A stretch of DNA of 64,000 nucleotides, taken from Burkholderiales bacterium (GTDB lineage: Bacteria > Pseudomonadota > Gammaproteobacteria > Burkholderiales > Burkholderiaceae_F). Under the pieces are notes generated by a model that searched no databases, had not been told where the DNA came from, and worked only from the letters and a program-made list of their open reading frames with translations. Below, piece after piece: positions 52,856 to 63,300 of the stretch; within the stretch, counting starts at the first letter, position 1, and each line of letters opens with the position of its first letter. A program made the translations under genes and the position numbers. The stretch covers positions 248,001-312,000 of the forward strand of contig JADJWR010000001.1 of assembly GCA_016716275.1 (NCBI GenBank). The letters are read 5' to 3'.

Positions 52856-53704
52856 ATGAAACCGCCCAAGAGACTCAAAAGCCTGATCGAGGAAGGCCTG
52901 ATCGACGCCGTGGTGCGGCAGCTCACGAGCGGCAAGGAGGCGATGGTATACGTCGTTCGCTGCGGCGATGAGACGCGCTGCGCCAAGGTCTACAAGGAGG
53001 CGACGCAGCGCAGCTTCCGCCAGGCCGTCGACTACTCCGAGAACCGCAAGGTCAAGAACACGCGCCAGGCCCGCGCCATGGCCAAGGGGACACGCTTCGG
53101 CCGGCAGGCGCAGGAGGCTGCCTGGCAAAGTGCCGAGGTCGATGCGCTGTACCGGTTGGCCGCCGCCGGCGTGCGCGTGCCGCGGCCGCACAACTTCCAC
53201 GACGGCGTACTGCTGATGGAGCTGGTGGCAGATGCCGAGGGCAACGCCGCCCCGCGCCTGAACGATCTCTCGTTCGCGCCCGAGCAGGCTCGCGAGGTCC
53301 ATGCGACGCTGATGATCGAGGTGGTGCGGATGCTCTGCGCCGGCATCGTGCACGGCGACCTGTCGGAGTTCAACATCCTGCTGGGGGCCGACGGGCCGGT
53401 GATCATCGACCTGCCGCAGGCGGTCGACGCGGCGGGCAACAACCACGCCGCCCGCATGCTGCTGCGCGACGTCGACAACCTGCGCGGCTTCTTCGGCCGC
53501 TTCGCGCCAGAACTGCTGCTCACGGAGTACGGGCGCGAGATCTGGGACCTGTACGCGCGCGGCCTGCTGCACCCGGAGGTCGTGCTCAGCGGCCGCTTCG
53601 AGCGCCAGCCGAGCCCGGTCGACCTGGGCGCCGTACTGAGCGAGATCGACGACGCGCGCGCCGAAGAGGCGGCGCACCGCCTGCGCCTGCAATCGATGCA
53701 CTGA
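52856..53704 (+). CDS. RIO1-type serine/threonine protein kinase
   Basis: A 282-residue RIO-family kinase. Visible are TSGKEAMVYVVR (ATP loop), CAKVYKEATQRSFR with the catalytic Lys, IVHGDLSEFNILLG (catalytic loop), and PVIIDLPQAVD in place of DFG. In eukaryotes RIO1 acts in ribosome biogenesis; the role of bacterial members is not established. No membrane segment. A frame starting at 52394 is not real coding sequence. Confidence 0.9.
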   Translation: MKPPKRLKSLIEEGLIDAVVRQLTSGKEAMVYVVRCGDETRCAKVYKEATQRSFRQAVDYSENRKVKNTRQARAMAKGTRFGRQAQEAAWQSAEVDALYRLAAAGVRVPRPHNFHDGVLLMELVADAEGNAAPRLNDLSFAPEQAREVHATLMIEVVRMLCAGIVHGDLSEFNILLGADGPVIIDLPQAVDAAGNNHAARMLLRDVDNLRGFFGRFAPELLLTEYGREIWDLYARGLLHPEVVLSGRFERQPSPVDLGAVLSEIDDARAEEAAHRLRLQSMH

Positions 53705-53938
53705 CCGGCCAGAGTGAGCCGGCGCCGGGTATCAACCGCTTCCGGTTCGCCGCCGATCGAGGATCCGTCGCACCGCGCGGCGCGTGCGCGCAGGAGCGGG
53801 CACCGGCGCCATCGGCGGCAGGCTGGCACCTGCCGCGACGGTGATTCGATCCGGCACCACCACTCAGGCGTCGCCGCCGATGACCTCGACCGGCACCCGT
53901 GCTGCCCGCTCGCATTGCACGCGGGGCACTGCCGGCGC

Positions 53939-55723
53939 TCACAGCCGCTCGATCGCCGGCCCCGGTTCAGCGCCGAACCAGGTCTTCGAATATGCCTGCC
54001 GCGCCGCTTTTTCGGCGGCGACATCGCCCTTGCGCCGGTAGGTCTCGGCGAGTCCGGCGAGCGCCCAGCCGTTGTTGCGCACTCGCGCCAGCGAGTCGCG
54101 CAACGCCTTCTCGGCCTCGTCGAGTCTGCCCTGGCGCAGCCTCACTGCGCCGAGCGACTGCCGTACCGGGTAATACCAGTACGGCGGTTCGGTGTAGTTG
54201 AGCGCGTCTTCGATGAAGATGGCCTCCTCGTAGGCGCGCGCTGCGCCGTCGAGATCGCCCTGGGCGTCGGCGAGGCGCCCCGCAGCGACCAGCCGCGCGG
54301 TCTGGATGACTTCCCTGGCCGGAATGCCCCAGTCGGCGAAGGGCTTGTAGTCGGTGGTCTGTTCGAGCCGCGAAAGCAGATCGATCTCCTTTATCGCATT
54401 CTCGGCATCCTTGTTCCGTGCGAACGCCACCGCCCGGGCGTAGTGATACATCGCCTCGACCAGCGCCAGGCCGGTCGCGGGCGCAGGCAGCGCGAGGATC
54501 ACCTCCGGCGCACTGAACTGCGCGTGCGTCGTGTACGGTGCCGCCTTCACCGGCTGCATGATCGGAAACTGCGCCACCACCTCGTTCGCCATCGACCGGT
54601 CGAGCTTGCCGGCGGCATCGATCGCCGCTGTGCCGTCGCCGCCCATCTGCGCCGACACCATCAGGAAGTGGATGTTGTGCGGGTAGTACCCGGCCACGTA
54701 CAGCGGGTCGGACGGCGAGGTCCTGAAGTAGCGCTCGTCGGCGGCCATCGCCCGCTTGTTGGTCTCCAGGGAGTCGCGGTACATGCCGACGCGGTAGTAG
54801 ATGTGTGCCGGCATGTGAACCATGTGCCCGGCCCCCGGCATCAGGCTGCCTAGGCGGTTGGCATGCGGCAGTGCCCGCTCCGGTTTGGCCGACGCCTCGA
54901 CGGCGTGGATGTACAGGTGGATCGCGCCAGGGTGCACGGGATTGCGCTTCAGCACCGTCTCCAGCGTCGAGACGATCGTCCCGCCCTGGCCTTTCGGTTT
55001 GGTGCCGCCGGATTCCCAGTAGTCCCAGGGCTGTGTGTCCATCAGCGCCTCGGCATACAGTGCCTGCACGGTGTCATCGCGCGGAAAACGCGCGGCGACG
55101 TGCTTCATCGCTTCGGCGTAGGCGGCGTCGAGTGCGGCGCGCTCCGCCTTGTCGTCGGCAGAGTAGCGGCTGCGCAGCGCCTCGATCAGCGCCCGGTCGC
55201 GGCCAGGCGCCGCTGGCGCCAGTTCGACCGCCCTGGCCAGCGCGACGAGCGCGGCCGCATTGGCCTCGGGGCTCATCGGCGCGTTGATGTTGGGGCCGAG
55301 CACCAGTGCCTCGCCCCACCAGCACAGCGCGCAGTTCGGGTCGGCCTTCTGCGCCTCGCGGAATGCCCGCTGCGCCTCGGCGTGGTTGAAGCCGAAGGAC
55401 AGGCGCACGCCCTGGTCGAACCAGGCCTGCGACTTCGCGCTGCGGGTGCCGGCCTTGAAGCTCAGCTTGCCGAGGTCGTCGTACAGCACCGGCGTATCGG
55501 CGGCCACCGGCCTGACCGGCTGCGGCTGGAACGGTGCCGTTTCGGTCGCGGCGAGCAGCAGGCTTTGCAGCAGCGCAGGCCGGCCCGACACAGGCGATCC
55601 GCAAAACGCATTGCTCGACAGCAGCGGATCGAACAGCGGCGCGGATTCGATGCTCGACGCGGTTGGCAGGGTTGCGAATGCGCCGGCGATCAGTAGCGCG
55701 AGGCGCAGGCGTCTGGGAGACAT
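53939..55723 (-). CDS. Exported TPR-repeat protein
   Basis: A 594-residue exported protein: signal peptide (LRLALLIAGAFATLPTASS), then TPR repeats (NHAEAQRAFREAQKADPNCALCWWGEALVLGPNIN, RPEWDYW-type segment, LDEAEKALRDSLARVRNNGWALAGLAETYRRKGD). ATG at 55723 has AAGGAG at good spacing; an upstream start at 55789 would add non-conserved residues. Contains AIHLYIHAVEASAKPERALPHANRLG as a landmark of an uncharacterised family. Function unknown. Confidence 0.85.
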   Translation of the reverse strand: MSPRRLRLALLIAGAFATLPTASSIESAPLFDPLLSSNAFCGSPVSGRPALLQSLLLAATETAPFQPQPVRPVAADTPVLYDDLGKLSFKAGTRSAKSQAWFDQGVRLSFGFNHAEAQRAFREAQKADPNCALCWWGEALVLGPNINAPMSPEANAAALVALARAVELAPAAPGRDRALIEALRSRYSADDKAERAALDAAYAEAMKHVAARFPRDDTVQALYAEALMDTQPWDYWESGGTKPKGQGGTIVSTLETVLKRNPVHPGAIHLYIHAVEASAKPERALPHANRLGSLMPGAGHMVHMPAHIYYRVGMYRDSLETNKRAMAADERYFRTSPSDPLYVAGYYPHNIHFLMVSAQMGGDGTAAIDAAGKLDRSMANEVVAQFPIMQPVKAAPYTTHAQFSAPEVILALPAPATGLALVEAMYHYARAVAFARNKDAENAIKEIDLLSRLEQTTDYKPFADWGIPAREVIQTARLVAAGRLADAQGDLDGAARAYEEAIFIEDALNYTEPPYWYYPVRQSLGAVRLRQGRLDEAEKALRDSLARVRNNGWALAGLAETYRRKGDVAAEKAARQAYSKTWFGAEPGPAIERL

Positions 55724-56126
55724 CTGTGCTCCTTCGCGGCGCTCTGGTGCCGCCGCAGCGAGTTTGCCGTTTCGCTCGCAGCCGGCCACGCAGGAGAGCC
55801 GTGAGGGCCATCGCGGCGAGAGGCAATCTGTTCCCGCCGTCGCGTCGAGTCAAGCGGCGCGGCGTCGCGGTGCCGCATCCACGTGACGAAACCGGAGGAC
55901 ATCCGCGAAGGGCAGTCCGGCGTCAGCGGGATTCGCCATCGGCCGGGCGCGGCCGGCTTACAGCGTTCTGTCGGCGCTCAGCGACGACGCCGGTGGCCGC
56001 CGGCCGGACCTCCCCCGGCAGGCCGTGGCGACGATTTCACCGATAATCCGGGCCGCGGGGTCCGGCGGTGATGGGCGCGGGCCTCGCCGACCGTGCTCCG
56101 CGCGCCGGAGTCGTGAGGAGAAGTAC
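55724..56126. other. Intergenic region, 403 bases
   Basis: Between divergent genes (TPR protein and the small orphan). GC-rich with short imperfect hairpins, no RNA gene, no clear promoter pair and no credible open frame. I see nothing further in it. Confidence 0.6.
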
Positions 56127-56447
56127 ATGCACCAGCACGTGATCGTCTCGTTCGGTAACGACAAGCGCTTCGAATACAGGCTGACCCCCGAGGAGGTTGC
56201 CGGCATCTCGGGCGAGCAGGCGCGACAGTGGTTCGACCGCCAGTTCGAGGAACTGGAATGCGACGTGCCGACGCCGATCGGCAAGGTGCTGCTGGTCGAC
56301 CGCATCCTCAGCGTCGCCCGCTACGCCGGCGAGCCGCGCTTTCGCGAGCGCGCCGACTGGGCTGGGCAGTTTGCGCGCAACGCCGCGGTGATGACCGGCC
56401 GCGAAGTGCTGCGCGTCGACGTCGAGAAGAACACGATTTCGTACTGA
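56127..56447 (+). CDS. Small conserved-looking orphan protein
   Basis: A 106-residue cytoplasmic protein (MHQHVIVSFGNDKRFEYRLTPEEVAGISG ... WFDRQFEELE ... RFRERADWAGQFARNAAVM). Codon bias (GC-rich third positions) and a GAGGAG site 8 bases before the ATG support coding. No domain recognised. Confidence 0.72.
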   Translation: MHQHVIVSFGNDKRFEYRLTPEEVAGISGEQARQWFDRQFEELECDVPTPIGKVLLVDRILSVARYAGEPRFRERADWAGQFARNAAVMTGREVLRVDVEKNTISY

Positions 56448-56559
56448 ACGCCGCGTCGGCTCGGCGGCAGGGACGGCAACCGAAATGCACGGCGCGCTCT
56501 GACCGCGGCCGCCATCGCAGGCCGCGGCGTCGGTCGCGGTCGTGCGTCCTCGGGTGGGT

Positions 56560-57237
56560 TCAGGGCGTGCCCTGGACGATGCCGATGCGCCGGCGCAACC
56601 GCTCGGCTTCGGCGTTCGCGCCAGCCCGCTCGGCGCGCGCCAGTTGCACCTTCAACCAGGCCAGCAGCGGCCGCCGCCAGCCCTCGCCCGAGGCGGTGTC
56701 GACGGCGATCTGCAGAACTTCCGGGCTGGCACGGCTGGTCTGGAACAGCACGCCGGCGGCGATCAGCCGCGACAGCGGATCATCGATCGCGCGCAGCGCC
56801 GCGGTGGCCGATGCGTCGCTGGTCGCTGCTGCCGTTGCGCGCTGCGGCTCGGGCAGCAGCGCGACCTGCTGCGCAGCGGCGCTGCCGGCGAGAAAGTCGG
56901 CATAGGCGAGTTCCGCCGGCGAGGCATCGGCACGCAGCGCCTCGAAGCCGGCACAGGGCTCGAACACCAGGCTTGCCACGCGGGCGGCGCAGCGCATCAG
57001 TTCGGCGCGGGCCAGCAGGTCGGCGCGGCCGGTGCGGGCGATCTCGCTGCGGGCGCGGGCCGACTCCGCTGCTTCGGCGCGCGCGTTGCCTTCGAGATAC
57101 GCCACCACCGCGGCCTCCACTGCCTGGCGGGCATTGAGCTGCCAGTCGGGCGGCGGCGGCCCGCTCGCGCAGGCGGCGAGCAGCACGGTCGCCGCGGCGA
57201 GCGCGCGCGCGGGCAGGCGGCAGTCCGGTACCCTCAC
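56560..57237 (-). CDS. Lipoprotein of the Mla-type transport set
   Basis: A 225-residue lipoprotein with lipobox ATVLLAACAS (Cys about residue 24) and a helical, Ala/Arg-rich body. Its start overlaps the mlaD-like stop, so it is the last gene of the MlaE-MlaD-lipoprotein unit and may act like an outer-membrane or periplasmic partner. No strong family match from sequence alone. Confidence 0.75.
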   Translation of the reverse strand: MRVPDCRLPARALAAATVLLAACASGPPPPDWQLNARQAVEAAVVAYLEGNARAEAAESARARSEIARTGRADLLARAELMRCAARVASLVFEPCAGFEALRADASPAELAYADFLAGSAAAQQVALLPEPQRATAAATSDASATAALRAIDDPLSRLIAAGVLFQTSRASPEVLQIAVDTASGEGWRRPLLAWLKVQLARAERAGANAEAERLRRRIGIVQGTP

Positions 57238-58208
57238 CGCAGCTTGATCTCCGTCTCACGCGCGAACGGCCACTTGCGGTTGATTTCGTTGACCAGCTGG
57301 TCGATCCGCCGCAGGCTCGCTTCGACTTCGCTGCGCAATGTGCCGAGGTCGGCGCTGGCCACCCTGGCGTTGCTGGCGACCGCCTGCGCCTCGGCCAGCA
57401 GCTTGTCGGTCTGCTTCAGCGTATTGCGCGCGTCGGCCAGCGTCCCGTTCAGCTGCGCCAGTGCGGCGCGGGTCTCCGGCATCACACCGTCGGGGCCGAA
57501 AACCTGGGCATCGGCCCTGGCGACCACGCCGTCGACTCGTGCCGTCAGGCCATCGACGCGCGCCAGCAGCGCATTGGTGCGGTCGAGCGCGGCGACGAGC
57601 TTCTTCGCGTCGCCGTCGTTGCCGAGCAGCAGGCCGAGCGCGCCATGGCGGCCCTTCAGCCGTTCCGTCGCCTCGCGCGTGTTGCCCAGCGTCGCCGCCA
57701 GATGCGAGTCGGCGGCCGACAGCGCCGTCAGGTTGCCGACGAGTTCGCGCACCGCGGCGACGAGCTGCGGGATCTCGGCGGTCGCGTCGCCCACCAGCAC
57801 GCGCCGCTCGGCGCCGTCGGCGAGCGGCGGGTCGTCGAGGATGCCGCTGTAGGCGCGGATCGCGACGTTGCCGACCAGCCCGCGCACGAGGGTGAAGACA
57901 CTCGACTCGCGCAGCCAGCGCGCGTCCTTCCGCGGCACGTCGATCAGGATGCGCGCCGCGCCGTCTTCGGCAAGCTCGATGCGGCGGACGCGGCCGATCG
58001 GAAAGCCGGAGAAGGTCATGTCCATGCCGACCAGAACGCCCTCGGAATCGTCGGCCACCAGCACCAGCCGCTGGGTGGGTTCGAACGCGCCGCGGGCGTA
58101 GAGCACGTACAGCGCGGTGCCGACCAGCAGCGCCAGCAGCAGTACCAGCAGCAGCGCCGCCTTGACTTCGACGTTCGGCAGCGGCGCGGCGGGCGGCGGC
58201 GTGCTCAC
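57234..58208 (-). CDS. MCE/MlaD family lipid-transport substrate-binding protein
   Basis: A 324-residue protein with one N-terminal membrane anchor (VKAALLLVLLLALLVGTALYVLYA) and an MCE domain (QRLVLVADDSEGVLVGMDMTFSGFPIGRVRRIELAEDG, ITVRALVGNVAIR-like). A long helical C-terminal part follows, predicted to form a tunnel. Carries lipids between membranes with an MlaE permease. Overlaps the lipoprotein gene by 4 bases. Confidence 0.9.
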   Translation of the reverse strand: MSTPPPAAPLPNVEVKAALLLVLLLALLVGTALYVLYARGAFEPTQRLVLVADDSEGVLVGMDMTFSGFPIGRVRRIELAEDGAARILIDVPRKDARWLRESSVFTLVRGLVGNVAIRAYSGILDDPPLADGAERRVLVGDATAEIPQLVAAVRELVGNLTALSAADSHLAATLGNTREATERLKGRHGALGLLLGNDGDAKKLVAALDRTNALLARVDGLTARVDGVVARADAQVFGPDGVMPETRAALAQLNGTLADARNTLKQTDKLLAEAQAVASNARVASADLGTLRSEVEASLRRIDQLVNEINRKWPFARETEIKLR

Positions 58209-58222
58209 GGCGTGGCCCCGGC

Positions 58223-59026
58223 TCAGGCGTAGTTGGCGGCGAGCGACACCGCCTCGATCAGCAGCATCACCAGCAGCAGCCGCACCAGCGCCTCCACCTC
58301 GCCGCCGGTGCGCGCGCGGCCCCTGGGCCGGTCGTGGATCGCCGAGGCCACGGGTACCAGCGACACGGCCAGCGCCAGCAGCAGCGTCTTGACCATGAAC
58401 ACCAGCGTCACTGCCGGCGAGAAGACCTGGCCGACGGTGCGCGTGAAGCGCTCCAGCCCGCCGAGCGTGAAGCCGTGCACCGTCAGGTAAGCGAGCACCA
58501 GCGTCACCGCGCTGGCGACGGCGGCCAGCATCAGCACCGCGAAGCCGCCGGCCAGCACGCGCGGCAGCACTTCCTCGCGCAGCGGATCGACGCCGCGCGC
58601 GCGCAGCGCGTCGAGTTCGCCGCGCTGGCGCATCCGCGCCAGTTCGCGGCCGTCGGGCAGGCCGATGCGCACGGCGACGAAGGTGGCAGCGGTCAGCGGG
58701 ATCAGCTCCAGCACCAGCACGCGCACGACCATCTGCAGCGCGTACTGCGACAGCCCGTAGCTGGCGGCCGTGACCACCACGATGCGGATCAGCACCAGGC
58801 CGAACAGCGAGGCGAACAGCGTGTACCAGGGCAGGATCGGCGCCGTGTCGAGGTAGACCTCGCGGGCGATGCGCGCACGGTTGGCGCCGCGGTAGCTAGC
58901 CGGCGACAGTGCCAGCACCAGCACCATCGCACCGAGGTGGACGATCCGCCACCAGCCGCCAGCCCAGCGTACGGCGGCGCGGCCGAGGTCGGCGAGCGTG
59001 CTGGCAAGCGGGAACGACGCGGCCAT
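58223..59026 (-). CDS. MlaE family ABC transporter permease
   Basis: A 267-residue permease of the MlaE/YrbE family: about five membrane segments and the typical VRIGLPDGRELARMRQRGELDALRARGVDPLREEVLPRVLAGGFAV region (with the coupling helix). Should work with a MlaF-like ATPase, but no ATPase gene lies between it and mlaD, so the ATPase must be encoded elsewhere or the unit is reduced. 15 bases before mlaD. Confidence 0.88.
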   Translation of the reverse strand: MAASFPLASTLADLGRAAVRWAGGWWRIVHLGAMVLVLALSPASYRGANRARIAREVYLDTAPILPWYTLFASLFGLVLIRIVVVTAASYGLSQYALQMVVRVLVLELIPLTAATFVAVRIGLPDGRELARMRQRGELDALRARGVDPLREEVLPRVLAGGFAVLMLAAVASAVTLVLAYLTVHGFTLGGLERFTRTVGQVFSPAVTLVFMVKTLLLALAVSLVPVASAIHDRPRGRARTGGEVEALVRLLLVMLLIEAVSLAANYA

Positions 59027-59130
59027 GGGCGAATGATAGGAGCCCAGGCGGCTTGCTTCGCGCGGCGGACGCGGCAGGGTCGGTTACAGCCGCGGCGGCG
59101 AGTCGCCGGCGCCTCGGGGCCGGCACGGCT

Positions 59131-60228
59131 TCAGCAGACCAGGCAGCGCTCGACCATCGCCTCGTTCCACGCGATGCCTGTGCCCGGCGCATCGGCAGCG
59201 GTGGCGGCGCCGTTCTCGATGCGCAGCGGTTCGGCCAGGATCGGCTCGGCCCAGTCGACGTACTCGAGCCAGTGGCCGGTCGGCGAGGCCGCCAGCAGGT
59301 GCGCGCTGACCTCCGGGAACAGATGGCTGGAGATCGGCAGGCCGGCGGTCTCGGCGATCGCCGCGGCGCGCATCCAGCCGGTGACGCCGCCGATCTTCAT
59401 CGCGTCGGGCATGCCGAAGTCGGAGCCGCCGGCGGCAACACAGCGCGCCATCTCGTGCGGCCCCCACCAGTTCTCGCCCATCTGGATGCGCAACCGGCTC
59501 CTGCGCCGGATCTCGGCGTGGCCGGCATGATCGTCGGCGCTGGTCGGCTCCTCGATCCAGTACAGGTCCTCGCCGGCGAGTGAGCCGGTGCGCAGCACCG
59601 CCTCGGCCACCGACAGGCCCTGGTTGTAGTCCGACATCAGCGCCAGGTCCGGCCCGATCGCGCGGCGCACGGCGCGCACGACATCCAGGTCCGTCTTCGC
59701 GTTCTCGTATCCGAGCCGCACCTTGATGGCGCGAAACCCCGGCGCCGCCAGTTGCTCGGCCTCGGCAGCGGCGCGCTCGGCGCCGATCAGCCCGAGGCCG
59801 TTGCTGTTGTAGGCAGGGATCGGCCGCGGCGCGCCGCCGAGCAGGCGGATCAGCGGCAGCCCCTGCGCCCGCGCCAGGGCATCCCACGCCGCCATGTCGA
59901 TGCCGGCCAGCGCCATGCCGACTACGCCCTTGGTGCCGAGCAGGCGGAACTGCGCCTGCAGCCTGCGGTCGAGTTCGAGCGGCGCGACTGCCTCGCCCTT
60001 GATCAGCGGCACGAGGTTGGCCAGCGTCTGCAGCACCGGTTTGAGCGCCAGCGGCGTGTAGCAGAACAGGTAAGTCGAGCCGGTGACGCCTTCCTCGGTC
60101 AGCAGGTCGATCAGTGCCAGCGGCGCGATGCTGATCGTGCCGCCGCGCGTGGCCAGCGGCAGCTTCATCGGTACGTGCACGCCGCGCACGCGCAGCTCGC
60201 GGATGGTCAGCTGCGACGGGTTGGTCAT
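59131..60228 (-). CDS. Mandelate racemase-like enolase-superfamily enzyme
   Basis: A 365-residue enolase-superfamily protein. Aligned with mandelate racemase of Pseudomonas putida, every catalytic residue sits five positions later: metal ligands Asp200, Glu226 and Glu252, the Asp275-His302 pair, and Glu322. Lys164 corresponds to Lys169, but Lys166 (the S-specific base) is replaced by Arg171 in AIKVRLGY. It therefore may not be a racemase for mandelate; a dehydratase or epimerase of another 2-hydroxy acid is possible. 133 bases downstream of the ferredoxin oxidoreductase gene. Confidence 0.9.
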   Translation of the reverse strand: MTNPSQLTIRELRVRGVHVPMKLPLATRGGTISIAPLALIDLLTEEGVTGSTYLFCYTPLALKPVLQTLANLVPLIKGEAVAPLELDRRLQAQFRLLGTKGVVGMALAGIDMAAWDALARAQGLPLIRLLGGAPRPIPAYNSNGLGLIGAERAAAEAEQLAAPGFRAIKVRLGYENAKTDLDVVRAVRRAIGPDLALMSDYNQGLSVAEAVLRTGSLAGEDLYWIEEPTSADDHAGHAEIRRRSRLRIQMGENWWGPHEMARCVAAGGSDFGMPDAMKIGGVTGWMRAAAIAETAGLPISSHLFPEVSAHLLAASPTGHWLEYVDWAEPILAEPLRIENGAATAADAPGTGIAWNEAMVERCLVC

Positions 60229-60361
60229 TCGCGTCTACTCCCTGCGTGTCGGCAGCGGCGTTATGCGCCGATTTCGCTGCCGCCGCAACCACCGCGACTT
60301 GCGGGTGCATCGGCGCGGCAGCTGCCGACTGGCAGCTCGGCGGGCGAGGTCCCGGACCGCG

Positions 60362-63300
60362 CTACGCCGCCTTCACCGGCATCCGGATCACCTGCGCGGC
60401 TCCCTGGCCGCGAAAGCGGGCGAGCAGTTCCGACTGCCTGGCGCGGGCCTTCTCCAGGTGCTGCCCCTTCACATGCCCGTAGCCGCGGATCTCCTCGGGG
60501 ATGCTGGCCAGTTCGACCGCCACGGCGTGGTTGTCCGCCGCCAGCCTGCCGAGCAGATCGTCGACCAGCTTCTCGTACTCGCCGATCAGCGCCCGTTCCA
60601 TGCGCCGCTCGGCGGTGGCGCCGAAAACATCGAGCGCCGTGCCGCGCAGGAACCTCAGTTTCGCCAGCACGCCGAACGCCGTCAGCACCCACGGTCCGAA
60701 GCGCATCTTCCTCGGCTTGCCGGTCACGGGATCGGTACTGGCGAGCAGCGGTGGCGCGAGGTGGAAGTTCAGCTTGTAGTCGCCTTCGAACATGGCGGCG
60801 ATCCTGTCGCGGAAGGCCGGATCCGAGTGCAGCCGCGCGACCTCGTATTCGTCCTTGATCGCCAGCAGCTTGAAGTAGTAGCGGGCAACGGCCTCGGCGA
60901 GCCTGCTCGACTGCAGCCGGTCGGACTCGACCTTGCGAACGCGCTCGACCAGCTCCCTGTATCGCTGCGCGTAGGCGGCGTTCTGGTAGCCGGTCAGGAA
61001 CTCGGCGCGGCGGGCGACGATTTCCTCCAGCGACGGCGCGCGCTTCAGCTCGATCACCTGCGCCGCCGTGCCGCCGCTCGCGGCGCGCTTCACCGCGTCA
61101 GGATCGTGCGCCGCGGCGCGGCCCCACTCGAAGGCGCGCTTGTTGGCCTCGATCGCCACGCCGTTCAGTTCGATCGCCCGCAGCAGTGTCTCGCAGGCCA
61201 GCGGGATCCAGCCCTTCTGCCAGGCAAAGCCGAGTACGAAAGGATTGGTGTAGATGCCGTCGCCGAGCAGCGCCGTTGCCAGCCCGGTGGCATCGACCGC
61301 CGCCGCGTTTGCATCGACGCCGACCGCCTCGCGCAACTGCGCCAGCATCGCTGCCGCACCGGATTGCCAGTCGGGATTCCTGACGAACTCCGCGGTCGGC
61401 GACTCGGCCGTGTTGAGCACCGCCTTGGTGCGGCCGGCGTGGACTTTCGACAACGCCTCGTTCGAAGCGGCAGTGATGAGGTCGCAGCCGAGCACGAGGT
61501 CGGCTTCGTTCATCGCGATGCGCGTGGCGTACAGGTCCTCCGGCCGCGGGGCGATCCGCACGTGCGAAAACACCGCGCCGCCCTTCTGGGCCAGTCCGGC
61601 CATGTCGAGCACCGAGCAGCCGCGGCCCTCGATGTGCGCCGCCATGCCGAGCAGCTGGCCGATGGTGACCACGCCGGTGCCGCCCACACCGGTGATGACG
61701 ATGCCGTAGCCGCGACCGGCTGGCAGTGCCGGCACCTCGGGTGCCGGCAGCTGCGGAACGGAGACCGCGGCCGCCTTGCCCTTCTTCAGCCGTCCGCCCT
61801 CGACGGTGACGAAGCTCGGGCAGAAGCCCTTCAGGCACGAGAAGTCCTTGTTGCAGCTCGACTGGTTGATCCGCCGCTTGCGGCCGAACTCGGTCTCCAG
61901 CGGCTCGACCGACAGGCAGTTCGACTGCACGCTGCAGTCGCCGCAGCCCTCGCACACCAGTTCGTTGATCACCACCCGCCGCGGCGGGTCGGGGAAGACC
62001 ACCTTGTCCGGCTTGTTCTGCTTGCGCCGGCGCCGCTTCTCGCTGGCGCAGGTCTGGTCGTAGACCAGCACCGACACGCCGGGGTACTCGCGCAGCTCGC
62101 GCTGGATGCGGTCGAGCTCGTCGCGGTGGTGCACCGTGACGCCCGGCGCCAGCTTCCACGCGTCGCCCTCGGCGCCGCGCCCGTTCACGGCGGAATGGTC
62201 GCGCTCGCTCGCGGCGTCGTACTTGCCCGGCTCGTCGGTGACGATGACGATCCTGCGCACGCCCTCGGCGTAGACCTGCTGCGTGATCGCCGGCGCGGTG
62301 AGCTGGCCGTCGGTCGGCTGGCCGCCGGTCATCGCCACCGCGTCGTTGAACAGGATCTTGTAGGTGATCGGTACGTTGGCTGCCACGGCGGCGCGGATCG
62401 CCAGGCTGCCCGAGTGGAAGTAGGTGCCGTCGCCGAGGTTGGCGAAGATGTGTCCCTCGTCGGTGAACGGCGCCTGGCCGATCCACGGCACGCCCTCGCC
62501 GCCCATCTGCGTGAAGGTCGACGTACTGCGGTCCATCCAGATCGCCATGTAGTGGCAGCCGATGCCGGCCACCGCGCGCGAGCCCTCCGGCACCACGGTC
62601 GAGCTGTTGTGCGGGCAGCCGGAGCAGAAGTACGGAGTGCGCTCGGTCACCAGCCGTGGCGTGGCCAGTGCCTTCTGCTTGGCCGTGATCAGCGCCACCC
62701 GGGTCTCGATGCGCGCGCGCACGTCGGCGGGCAGCTCCAGTCTGCCGATCCGCGCGGCGATCGCCTTGGCGACGATGGCGGGCGAGAACTCGGCGTGCGC
62801 CGGCAGCACCCAGCTGCCCTGCGGCACCGACCACTCGCCGCCGTCCTTCTCGTCGAACTTGCCGATCACCCGCGGGATGCGCCTGCCGGTGCCGATCCAC
62901 GAGTACAGGTCTTCCTTGATCTGGTACTCGATCAGCTGCCGCTTTTCCTCGACCACCAGGATCTCCTCCAGTCCCTCGGCAAAGGCACGCACCGCCTGCG
63001 CCTCCAGCGGCCAGACCATGCCGACCTTGAACACGCGGATGCCGATGCGCGCGCAGGTCTGCTCGTCCAGGCCGAGGTCGGCCAGCGCCTGGCGGGTGTC
63101 GAGGTAGGCCTTGCCGCTCGCCACGATGCCGAAGCGCGCGTGCGGCGAATCGAGCACGGTGTGATTGAGCCCGTTGGCGCGGCAGTAGGCGAGCGCCGCG
63201 TACAGCTTGTGGTCGAGCAGCCGCGCCTCCTGCGCCAGCGGCGTGTCGGGCCAGCGGATATTGAGCCCCCCGGGCGGCATGACGAAGTCGGCGGGCACAG

